Shown in pieces: positions 35,539 to 46,870 of a stretch of 64,000 nt of DNA. The position numbers and the translations under genes are program-made. Every line of letters starts with the position of its first letter. Positions within the stretch are counted from its first letter, which is position 1. The notes under the pieces are model-generated. The model worked only from the letters and a program-made list of their open reading frames with translations. It made no database searches and was not told where the DNA came from. The stretch is from Haberlea rhodopensis (taxonomy: Eukaryota > Streptophyta > Magnoliopsida > Lamiales > Gesneriaceae), in the NCBI GenBank assembly GCA_907163345.1, contig CAJQUN010000036.1, positions 1,116,001-1,180,000 on the forward strand. The letters run 5' to 3'.

Positions 35539-36780
35539 TGCTAGAAGAGAAACAAATGATATATAAGTGGTATCGTGAGTAGTGATCGATCCCACGAGGA
35601 AGGATGTATTTTTGTGTTAATTATGCAAACAAAGAGTGAAAGGGGGTTTTGAAATTAATTGAATTACTACCATGATGCAAAATTAAACTAATATTAAAAA
35701 TTAACTAGATGAATTAACTTATGAGAAAAGAGCGATTCTCGATTTTTGGTTGACTTTACAATTGGTGTTTACTAACTCGATCATCGATCTTCACATACGA
35801 TTCAATTTTCATATGAATATTCATCGTTGGACGTTTAATCTAATAATCAAAGTCATATCTCACCTTAAGTTTAGTTAAGTAGCGCAAGCGTTCTAGTTTA
35901 ACCCTTATCAAACAATCAATCAAAATACAAGCGATTAAGATTTAATCGATGATATCATATGAACTAGTAAGATCGACGAAGCTAAACACCATAATCGATG
36001 GATTGATATTTAATCTGGTCAATTGTTTTTCCTAAGAATTTAACAAACACACAAGCGAAATTTTATTAATCTTAGTTACTTCGTAATTAGAGGGATCAAA
36101 TAATTCCGTATTTGATATCTAATTTAGGGTTAAATTACATGAACAATAGCTAGGTGATCAATCTAACAATCAAACATAACAAATGGCAATAAAATCAGAA
36201 AAATAATTGATACTCAATGAAAATCAACAATCTCACAAGAATCGTAAACTCTAATGTATCGTCTTCCTCAACCGAGAATCACACAAATGTTTAGCTACTC
36301 ATAACTCAATCAAAACTAATCTAGAAAGCATTAAACTAATAGTAAAAGAAAGAATTACTAAAGAGAAGCACGATTCTGGAGCGTCGTTTTCGTCTTCGTT
36401 CTTCGTTCTTCAAGTCGTTCTTCAAAAGTTTGAGAGAAAAAGTATTCTAAAAATCTAAAATATGGTTCAAAGTCTGAATAATGGTCCAAGGAAGCCCCCT
36501 TTTTTGAGTTATGGTAGGTGGATATGCTAGGATAGGATAAAATCTTCCCAAAGATGGTAAAAGATCATATTTCCTAATTTTCTCGGACTCTCTTGCGATC
36601 GATCGGTCCAAGCTGGCGATCGATCGAGACATTTTACCGATCAATCGCTGACCTTCATTCTTTGTCCAGTAGCATTTGGCGATTGATCGAGACATTTCAC
36701 CGATCGATCGCCGAGACACAAATTTTGTTCCTCGAATTTTCTACCTTGATCGATCGATCGAGCTCTTCTGGGCGATTGAT
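35539..36780 (-). repeat. Tat/Athila-like LTR piece, minus strand
   Basis: The plus-strand left end has GGTATCGTGAGTAGTGAT and CCCACGAGGA, the reverse complement of the end block of the LTR at 3890-5294. On the minus strand a GATCGATC array (36785-36594) is followed by a leader-like region. Its 5' start is missing because it is interrupted at 36780/36781. The left boundary is approximate. Confidence 0.6.
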
Positions 36781-37901
36781 TGATAAGTGTGATTTTTACA
36801 CTTAATCTGATATATAATTATAGTCGTTTTTGTAGTGATTCTAGGAAAATATTACGCGTTGTGGTATATATTTGTATATTTCAGGAATCCAGGTCCAAAT
36901 GCATAGAAGTGGAAGAATTAAGCTTAAAATGATAAAAATGACCAAATCGAGCACAACCGGATATTATCGAACATGGATGAAATAATATATTATAATATAT
37001 GATATTATAATATATGAGATATAGCTGATTGAAGGAAAAGAACAGCAACATGAGCAAGAGACGTGAACAGATTGGAGAGGAGCGAGATTTACGGGAAATA
37101 GAGTGACATACGTGACTTCGAGAATAAAAAGGGGACCATATCTGATTATAATAGAGAGGTAAGAAGAGACGTGAGGAGCAATAGATTGGAGGAGAATAGT
37201 TACGTGAAGGAGAGGAGACGGGATTTCGGACGTAAATTCTGGGAGTCATTCACGAAAAGAAAAAACATTCACGTACAAAAGGAGGGAGGGACGAAGCAAA
37301 GAAGGAGATGAGAAGAACGTACGTGAGCAGATTTACGAAGAGAAAATATTGACGCAAATTCTGAGAAGAGATTACGTGAGAACAGATTAAAGTGAGAAGA
37401 CTTCACATAAGGAATTTGACGTACTAGAGTTTACGGGAGTGGAAGAAGTTGACATACAGCACAACACAGCGAGAGATGGAGTTACGGATCGACAACGTGA
37501 GTCAACATCGCTAGTTTATGCGTATTTCTAAACTTTGTTTGTTTCTATTTGATTTTTATGCTTTTGATGTTGAAAAACAAAATTTTGCATTTGATTTTGA
37601 ATATGTTTCTAGGCTAAGTTTGTTGTCAAGACTTAGGGGATCCTTTGTATGAACCCATGATTTAAATTGCTTTTTTTTTATTGATTCTTATTATCTAAGT
37701 GCATAGATCATTATTCTCCATGCTTTTAAGGGTTTGGCCATCCTTGAATGATAATAAATTACAATTGAGGTCGAGAGATAAAATTGGAATTCGATATAGT
37801 GATTTATGTCGTGGATTTCAGGCTGATATCGAGAGATAAAGTCAAATACATGTGTGATAGCAATAGATTTACCAAAATCGAAGGCTAGATGTTTTCATAG
37901 A
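36781..37901 (+). repeat. Tat/Athila-like LTR piece, plus strand
   Basis: Starts TGATAAGTGTGA and contains CAGGAATCCAGGTCC near 36885 and a GAGAGATAAA block near 37770, as in the LTR at 3890-5294. It is cut by element D at 37902. It has no GATCGATC array in the part present. No gene. Confidence 0.6.
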
Positions 37902-39991
37902 TGTGATATCCCCGAAATAAGTATATGCAAATTGGGCATTAATTATGTTTATGTGATTATTTATGGTGATAATTAAATTATGTGTTGGAATTAATTATCA
38001 TGGTGGAATGCTTAGTCACATGGTAGGCGTGACCCAGTGGTGCATTTCGGGGTGCATGTTATGCATGCTGGGAAATTTGGTGTTATCATGGTTTATTTGT
38101 GATGGTTGATAATTATTTGGTAAAGCATGTATTTAATTGAGATTTTGGTGCATTTTGGGAAAATACTTTTAAAATATCATGTTGGGATATTTTATACATC
38201 ATGCTATTTATTGGGGTACATGTTTAATTTAAAACCCTTATACCCCACTACCCCCATCACTCTTTACAATAACCAATCACTCTTTCAAACCCTATCCCCA
38301 ACCCATTTTCGATTTTTGGCAAAAGAAGGAGGGAAAATCCTTGCAAAAGCTTGGTTGGTGAGATCCTTGGTGAGATTTAGAGTCCATAAGAGGTATGGAT
38401 CCATCCTTGATGTTTTTATGGAGTTTGGTTTGGTTTTGAAATGGTATTTTGAGTTTTGAAATGGGTTTGTTTGGGTTGGTGTTGTTTTTGGTTGGGTGTT
38501 AGATTTTTGGTTGTTTTAAGGTGTATATTGAAGGTTTATGGTGTTTTTATGTTATTGGTTTGATGTTATGCGTGTTGGTATGGATTGGAAGAATTTGAGG
38601 AGCAAAAATGGTGTTTTTCGAAGTGCAGGAAGCGACAATCGATCGCCCGTTTCTGGCGATCGATCGCGCGCAGGCAGTGCGCTCCAGTAGCGCTTGGCGA
38701 TCGATCGCCATATTTGGGCGATCGATCGGCGGGGCTGACGATCGATCGCCGAGTGTAGAAAATTTTGGGTTCGGGCAATGTGATCTCGCGATCGATCGGG
38801 GCCCTGTGGCGATCGATCGCGAGTCACCAAAAAGTATGATATTGGTTATTTTTGTGGGATTTTTGGTATCGGACTATTATTGGCTCCTAATATTGGTTTG
38901 TGTGAACGTGTAGAAACATCCCAGATGGCCACACAGCCTAGGAGATAAAGTCCACAACACACCACATTTTGGAACTAAGGTACGTAGTGAGACGTACGGG
39001 CATCGGACGGTAAAATGTACTCTTATACATTGAATTGATTATGCATTATGGTTGCATACATGGGTTTGATTATGCATTATGGTTGCATACATAGTCTTGG
39101 TTATGCATCATGGGTGCATATATGGTTTGGTTATGCATTATGGTTGCATACATAGTCTTGGTTATGCATCATGGGTGCATACATGGTTTGGTTATGCATT
39201 ATGGTTGCATGTGTATATTGGATGCATTGGTGCATGTGATTGTGAGTCGAGATTATATTCCAGTGATAGAGCATACTTGCCGCCAATGGCGTAGCGACGT
39301 GAATACTTGCCGCTGTCATACCGTAGCGATGAGAGAATATTTGCCGCTAATATGAAGCGAAGAACACGACCGCTGTCATATTATAGCGAGGGATATTAGT
39401 GTCGCTGGTATTGTCTAAGCGAGGGGTATTTTCGCTGTCATGTTAACGCAAGGGGTATTATGCCACTGATATAATAAGACTTGAAAATTGAACACGATAT
39501 ACATGGAATGGATGCATGTCATGACATACATATTGGTGTTATAATCTATTGGATTGATTGTGATACAGGAACAACCAAAGGGAGCATTAAATGTATTAAA
39601 TACAGGAAGTGATTCATATTTACGGTTTATGCATTCTAAATTACAATCATATTATTGTGAATATGGTTTGTTACATGCTCATGGTTTTGGGGTTGTTTCC
39701 TGTAGGTACTTTTGGGCGGAAGAGCTAAGGCGGGTTGATGCGGTGAGCTTGTGAGGAGTGCTCTTGGTATAACAGGCTTAATTTTTTTGTATAGTCTCTA
39801 CTCTAGGAGTAGTGTAAAACTATAGGATTAACATTCAATTGGCTGAGAATGTAATTAATCCCTTTTGGAAATTTTATTTTGGCACTGTAATCTTAACAGC
39901 TCAAGGCATCAGCACGATCTTTATACTCTATAGATGTATGTTAGCTCTATTTACGCCTTTAATCCACACTTAAGGAACTGGGGTCTTTACA
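37902..39991 (+). repeat. 5' LTR of element D (2090 bp)
   Basis: TGTGATATCCCC to CTTTACA. Contents in order: donor-like AAGAG|GTATGG near 38393; GATCGATC array 38636-38824; candidate exon 38914-38979; GTACGT-AGTGAG-ACGTAC hairpin from 38980; six ATGCA-N7-TGCAT hairpins 39041-39210; CCGCT/AGCG hairpins about 39269-39440; CTACTCTAGGAGTAG at 39798-39812. Confidence 0.93.
39041..39210. repeat. Tandem ATGCA hairpin array, element D 5' LTR
   Basis: Six copies at about 30-bp spacing of ATGCA, a 7-nt loop (TTATGGT or TCATGGG), then TGCAT. The 3' LTR has four full copies and one shortened copy (63358-63484), so the array changes length. Confidence 0.85.
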
Positions 39992-39995
39992 TTAG

Positions 39996-40007
39996 TGGTA
40001 TCAGAGC
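39996..40007 (+). other. PBS of element D
   Basis: TGGTATCAGAGC, 4 nt after the LTR end. Confidence 0.93.
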
Positions 40008-40203
40008 AGTGGTAGAGAACCCGGGGAATGAGTGAAGGGTAGCCTTAGCATGGTTGGCTAGGTGTTTACATTTGGACATGTTTATGCATGTGTTGGATAT
40101 TGGTGTATACAATTGTTATACTAACATGCTTATTGTCATTCATATTATCTAATGGTGTAGCATATGTATTGTTTGGAATTGTTGTTAACCCTTATGTTAC
40201 AGC

Positions 40204-41382
40204 ATGGCGGCCATGAACTTGGGGAACCTCAATGAAGAGGTAAGTGATGTAGGAAGTGTGAATGCAAGCATTTCTCAGACAAATCCTTTACCTCCACTGG
40301 CGTTGTAGGCGTGGAACCGGTAGCTCAGTTGTTATTGCCAGGGGAGTTTAGTCTGACTCAATTTTTGACTTTCCATCCGCCCACATTTTGAAGGGACAGA
40401 GACAGGGGAAGAAGCTGAGGAGTGGCTAGAGAGAATAGAGCAGATATTTGTGTATGCGCCTTGTGCTAGGACAACGTGGTTGAGGCTGGCAGAGTTCCAA
40501 CTAGCAAAGAAGTCTTCTATGTGGTGAAAGATGACAGTGATGGAATTGAGGGCTCAGGGGATGTTGATTGATTGGACTCTCTTCAGGACCCAGTTTCTGA
40601 ACCGGTATTTTTCTGCTGCTGCGAGACAGATGAAGGAGGATGAGTTCACTAATCTGAAGCAAGGGGGCATGACTGTATCGGACTATGCCATGCACTATTC
40701 TTCACTGTTGAGGTATGTTCCTCATATCGCAACAAATGGGCATGCCAAGATGAGGCATTTCTTGAAAGGACTAAGGCCAGAACTATTCGATCGGGTTATC
40801 TCCAACAACCCCACTTCTTTTGATGATGCTCTTACTAGAGCGGAACTGGCAGAGATTGGATTTAGTGCTTACACGGACGTTGCACCCCCGCAAGTTCCAC
40901 CACCGAGGTCGGTGTCTAATAATCTGAGGCCACGAGGAGAATCATTTAAACCTTGTGGGGCTTCTTCTTCTTCTTCACTGTTTGGTGGAAGGCGAATGGA
41001 TAACCGGAGGGGTAGTGCACCTAACAATAGAGGGCAGACTCAAGTAAGAAGGAGCGGAGTGGTGAGGTGTCACTTTTGTAGAGACCACATCACATGCGTG
41101 ACTGTACGGCTTGTTATAAATGTGGCAAGATGGGCCACATATCTTGGTTTTGTCAAAACAGTGATGGCCAGGTAGATCTCAGAGGAGGCAGGGGGAGGTT
41201 TTCTAGCGGGACAGTGCAGCAGAGGCAGTCGATGGTGCCTCGACAGATGGGAGGTCAGGCGATGGGGCCACCTCAGGGACAGGTCTATGCACTGACTAGG
41301 GAGCAGGCCGATGCAGCTCCAGAGGAGGTGATAGCTGGTACGTGCCTTTTATTTACAAATTCTGCCTTTATTTTGATAGACA
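40204..41382 (+). pseudogene. gag and start of protease of element D, broken
   Basis: The ATG at 40204 follows the acceptor-like TTACAGC. The frame breaks at about 40306 (in-frame TAG) and again near 40389. TGA at 40526-40528 replaces a tryptophan codon. The longest piece, 40531-41175, encodes the capsid-like half. The second zinc knuckle CYKCGKMGHISWFC is intact but lies in a shifted frame (41094-41387). Protease begins as FILID and is split by the Copia insertion inside the catalytic DTG codons. It continues at 50103. Confidence 0.9.
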
Positions 41383-42891
41383 TGTAAGTAACCCCATGAG
41401 CATACAACGCAGCGGAATAAAATTTTGTGATTACAAACCAGCGATCTATACATAGGGATTCATATCGGATTAGAGAATTACAAGTGTCTTACCCTTGTAG
41501 CGTGTTTGAGGCCGAATCCACGGAGCTGCACCACGTCTTACGCCTTCTCCGAGTCACTAAGCAAAACTCGATTGGTTTTGCCTCAACGGTATCCACACGA
41601 TCAAATCGAGTGAAGGGATAGTTTAATATCGAGTTGCTAGACAAGATATTAAACCGGAACCAAAACACACTTTGATTCACAATCAAAATTGGCACAATAT
41701 CACTCTTCCTCTTCGGCTATCAAGAAACCGAGAGCAAGATTGAGAGGCGGCCGTGTGTGACTTTCACAAGGTGGCCGAGAGCCCTTCCTTTTGGTTGCTA
41801 GGTTTTGTTATGAATTGTGTCTTACAATTAAACACCTTGTAATCACTTTTATAATTAATTAAAGGCTTTCTCAAAGCTTCATGGGCTTAAGCCCATGATT
41901 TAATTAATCCTTATGATTATTAATTAAGACTCCTCTTAATTATTTAATTCATCCCATGAATTTAATTTCCCTTCTCGATTTAATCTTTTGTGCGACCCGA
42001 TAGGATCTCGTAATGTTGGCAGTGACATAAAATCTCATTTTATGTCGCAAGCATTGAGCGGTATCTAGCAACACATCGATGCTACCCAAATTACGAGAAT
42101 GTCAATGACTCGACATAACCTTTAGAACTTGTGATAATATTAATCATGTAACTTAATCCCTTTGTCCTTTGTGTTTAGATTGAACACGAGTCATGGAATA
42201 GTCATACTCGTATATCCAATCTTTATTTCTTGATCCCCAAGTAGAACTAGAATAAACGAATAAGCTCGATATCTCATATCGACTCATTCGAGCATGGCCA
42301 TGCATTTTAGTTCTCACTTGATCAAGGGCCAAACACATCTCCTGTTATATAGGAGGGACAAATCCTATCTCGATCAGTCAACATCCCTCTACATAATTCG
42401 TAGTGTATCCAATAGTCGCCTTTATAGTATACCCTGTTACGGGTAACGTTTGACGATATCAAGATACATAACTCCTTATGTTGGGATCTCTGATGATCAC
42501 AAGTCGTAAGGATTACATACATTTTATCACTATGAGAATTGCATATGACGATCATATAACTATACATGTTGCATTCTCATGGTGGGTCTGTTCAGTACAT
42601 CGTTCTCTAACATGTACCCATATGTTGATTTGATATCTCATATCAATGAACAATTCATCGATCAACATATACTAGTCTCTACGTATTATCATTATCCCTT
42701 TCATGATAATACTTGACTAGGAACATCTTTAAGAATAATACAATATTATTCTAAGGACATTAACATATATATTAATTCACAATGCACAGTTAAAAGAATA
42801 ATATATAATAATGAATTGCCATTCATAAATCCATAAACATTGTATGTCTTAAACAATCATCTAATGACTTGTCTTAGGGCATATCCCAACA
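41383..42891 (-). repeat. 3' LTR of the young Copia element
   Basis: TGTAAGTAACC to ATCCCAACA in plus-strand reading. It lacks the GATCGATC and hairpin arrays of the gypsy LTRs. Open frames inside (for example 41489-41695 minus) recur identically in the other LTR and are not genes. Confidence 0.95.
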
Positions 42892-42905
42892 AATCTCCCA
42901 CTTGC
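42892..42905 (-). other. Polypurine tract of the young Copia element
   Basis: On the minus strand TGCAAGTGGGAGAT lies immediately before the 3' LTR. Confidence 0.88.
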
Positions 42906-42906
42906 A

Positions 42907-45900
42907 CTAAGACCACTCAGACATATACCTAATGCCTAGAGATCTAGTATGACGATCATGCTTCTGCTGTGACAGTGGCTTCGTCAATGGGTCAGATACA
43001 TTATCATCTGTTGGTACTTTGCATATTTTAACATCTCCCCTTTCAACGATTTCTCGAATGAAATGGAAACGCCTAAGTATGTGCTTGGATCTTTGGTGAG
43101 ATCTTGGTTCCTTAGCCAATGCGATCGCTCCATTGTTGTCACAATAGAGTTCTATCGGATCTTTAATGCTAGGCACCACTCCAAGTTCAGAAATGAACTT
43201 CCTCATCCAAACAGCTTCCTTTGCTGCATCCGAGGCAGCAATATACTCAGCTTCCGTTGTAGAATCGGCTACTGTTTCTTGCTTTGAACTCTTCCAGCTC
43301 ACAGTACCTCCATTCAGGCAATACACATATCCAGATTGCGATCGAAAATCATCTTTGTCGGTTTGGAAGCTTGCATCAGTGTAACCCATTACATTGAGCT
43401 CTTCCTCACCTCCATAAATCAAGAATGTATCCTTAGTCCTTCTCAAGTACTTTAGGATATTCTTGACAGCAATCCAGTGACCTTCACCTGGATCAACTTG
43501 ATATCTGCTCGTCATGCTCAAAGCATACGATACATCGGGACGAGTACATATCATGGCATACATGATAGATCCAATAGCTGATGCGTATGGAATCTTACTC
43601 ATGCGTTGTCTCTCATCTGGTGTTGAAGGACACTGTTCCTTCGAGAGATAAATACCATGTGTCATAGGCACCAATCCTTTCTTGGATTCTTGCATGCTAA
43701 ACCTTTTAAGCACCTTGTCTATGTATGTACTTTGACTTAGACCAAGAAGCCTTCTCGATCTATCTCTATAGATCTTGATTCCTAACACATAGGTGGCTTC
43801 TCCTAAGTCTTTCATCGAAAAGCAATTCCCTAGCCAAATCTTTATAGATTGCAAGGCAGGGATATCATTTCCAATAAGAAGTATGTCATCTACATACAAC
43901 ACTAGGAAAATGATTACGCTCCCACTGACCTTCTTGTAGACACAAGGTTCATCTTCATTTTTGATAAAACCAAACTCTTTGATTGCATCATCAAAACGAA
44001 GATTCCAACTCCGAGAAGCTTGCTTCAATCCATAAATGGATCGTTGTAGCTTGCATATCTTTCCAGCATCCTTTGGATCGACAAAACCCTCGGGCTGTGT
44101 CATGTACACATCCTCGAGCAGATTTCCATTAAGGAAAGCTGTTTTGACATCCATCTGCCAGATTTCATAATCATGAAATGCAGCTATTGCAAGTAAGATC
44201 CTTATGGATTTAACCATGGCCACTGGTGAAAAGGTTTCATCATAGTCAATACCATGAATTTGTTTGAATCCTTTTGCAACCAGCCGACCTTTATAGGTTT
44301 GTACGTTACCATCCATATCGGTCTTTTTCTTGAAAATCCATTTGCACCGTATGGGTCGTACCCCTTCAGGTGGATCAACCAAAGTCCATACTTGGTTTGC
44401 ATACATGGATTCCATCTCAGATTTCATGGCCTCTTGCCATTTCTCAGAATCATTGCCCATAATAGCTTGTTGATAAGATGACGGCTCATCCTCATCAATA
44501 AGTAGTAAGTCACCTTGTTGAGTCACAAGAAATCCATATCTCTGTGGCTCCCGGTGTTCTCTTACAGACCTACGCTGGGCTTGTGTCTCTTGAGCAGGTG
44601 CTTCTTCCACAACAGCTTGTGGTGCCTGCTCTGTTTCCATCTCAATTTCAGGTTCAGTGTTTTCTTGTGGTTGAACTTCACTAAGTTCTATTTTTCTCCC
44701 ACTGGTTTTTCTAGAAATAAATTCTCTTTCAAGAAATATACCAGTCCGAGCAACAACTACTTTGTTCTCGGTGGGATAATAGAAATAGTACCCTTTCGTT
44801 TCCTTAGGATACCACACAAATAAACACTTATCAGATTTGGGTCCAAGTTTGTTAGTGGCGTGACGTCTAACGAAAGCCTCACAACCCCAAATCTTCATAA
44901 AAGACATACTAGGACGCTTCCCAGTCCATATCTCATATGGTGTCTTTTCCACTGATTTAGATGGAAAACGGTTCAGTAAGAAAATTGCTGTTTCTAGAGC
45001 GTGTCCCCAAAATGATATCGGAAGATCTGCATGACTCATCATTGATCTAACCATGTCTAACAAGGTTCGTTTTCTCCTCTCGGATACACCATTCCATTGT
45101 GGAGTATACGGAGGAGTGAGTTGTGGGACTATCCCACACTCCTTTAGATAGTCATGAAACTCTTGGCTTAAGTATTCTCCTCCTCGATCTGATCGAAGGA
45201 TTTTGATACTTTTGCCAAGTTGGTTTTGTACTTCATTCTTGAAATCTTTGAACTTTTCAAAGGTTTCATGCTTATGTTTCATTAGGTACACATACCCATA
45301 TCTACTGAGGTCATCAGTAAATGTAACGAAGTATTGAAAACCACCTCTAGCTTGTGTACTTATTGGTCCACATACATCACTATGTATTAGTCCCAATAAA
45401 ACATTTGCCCTTTCAACATGTCCCTTGAAAGGGGCTTTAGTCATCTTGCCCATTAAACAAGATTCGCATGTTTCATATGATTCAAAATCAAATGAATCTA
45501 ATACTCCATCCTTATGAAGTTTAGATATGCGGTTCTCGTTTATGTGGCCCAAGCGACAGTGCCAGAGATAAGTCGGATTACAATCATTATTTTTAATCCT
45601 TTTAGTATTTATGTTATAGATAGGCATATCAAGATTTAATACATAAAGACCATTCACCATTTGTGCACTAGCATAAAACATATCATTTAAATAAATAGAA
45701 CAACAATTGTCCTTTATTATAAATGAAAAACCATACTTGTCTAAACAAGAAATAGAAATAATGTTTTTAGTAATTGAAGGCACAAAATAACAGTCTTTTA
45801 AAATCAATGATAAACCAGAAGGTAAAGCTAAATGATAATCTCCTATAGCTAATGCAGCAACTCTTGCTCCATTTCCAACTCGGAGATCAACTTCACCTTT

Positions 45901-46870
45901 TGCCAATGTCCTACTCCTTTTGAGATCCTGCACATTTACACAAATGTGAGATCCACATCCAGTATCTAATACCCATGATGAAGAAGTAGATAAATTGACT
46001 TCTATAACAAAAATACCTGAAGCGGAAGTCACACTTCCTTTCTTTAGATCCTCCAGATATACTTTGCAGTTTCTTTTCCAATGACCGGTCTCACCGCAAT
46101 GGAAACAGTTCCCTTCTTTTGCTATCCCTCCCTTTGGCTTTAGTGCAGAAGACTTTGGCTTAGATTTAGCAAAGACCTTCTTTGCTTTCTTGTTGCCTTT
46201 AGCTTTGGCCCTTCCTTTGCCTTTATTCACAATAAGGACATTTGTGGCCTTAGTCTTCTTAGTATTTGCTTCATATGTTCTCAACATACCAAGCAACTGG
46301 GGCAGAGTCTTTTCCATATCAGTCATATTGTAATTTACTACAAATTGACTGAAGCTCTCCGGCAACGATTGCAAGATTACATTGGTGGCCAACTCTTGGT
46401 CCAATGGAAAACCTAGCTTATCCAGATTCTCAATGTACCCAATCATCTTGAGCACATGAGTTCCAACTAAGCTTCCTTCTACCATCCTGCACTGGAATAA
46501 CGCTTTAGAGACGTCATACCTCTCTTGTCTAGCTTGCTGTTGGTACAACTGCTTTAAGTGTTCGATCATATCGAACGCCTCCATTTCCTCATGTTGCTTC
46601 TGAAGCTCAGAGTTCATAGTGGCAAGCATGAGGCACCCAACATCAAGTGCGTCACTCTGATGCTTCTTGTAAGCATCTTTTTCAGCTCTTGTAGCTGTTA
46701 GGGGAGGTTCCTCAGCGAGCAAGGGTTCCTCTAGAACATATTGTTTCTTTTCTTGTTTGAGGACTATCCTCAAGTTCCTATGCCAGTCTAGGAAATTTGT
46801 CCCATTTAATTTGTCCTTCTCAAGGACCGATCGCAGTGAATAAAGTGCTAGTAACGTTGTTAGTTGCCAT
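42907..46870 (-). CDS. Copia gag-pol polyprotein, 1288 uninterrupted codons with start out of register
   Basis: The frame from about 46840 to the stop at 42907 is open. Domains in order: gag; zinc knuckle CFHCGETGHWKRNC (near 46100); protease with LDTGCGSHIC (near 45965); integrase HHCC (CRLGHIN to CESCLMGK) and core (FTDDLSRYGYVYL, SDRGGEY, and the Glu in WNGVSERRKRT); RT with FLNGNLLEDVYM and YVDDIL (near 43890); RNase H (YTDAS, STTEAEY, YCDNNGA). Length and order fit a complete Copia polyprotein. No ATG lies in frame. The first plausible ATG (46870-46868) reads 16 codons to TGA, one base out of register with gag, so a small N-terminal frameshift is likely. Otherwise this is the most intact coding region in the window. 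Confidence 0.9.

Noticed and set aside
39079..39355. Cys/His-rich open frames (for example MVAYIVLVMHHGC) as a small zinc protein
   Set aside because: They are readings of the ATGCA hairpin array in several frames, and the array length differs between the two LTRs of D.
41489..41695. 68-codon minus-strand frame present twice (also 48697-48903) as a conserved gene
   Set aside because: The two copies are the two LTRs of one young element, so identity reflects LTR duplication, not selection on a protein.
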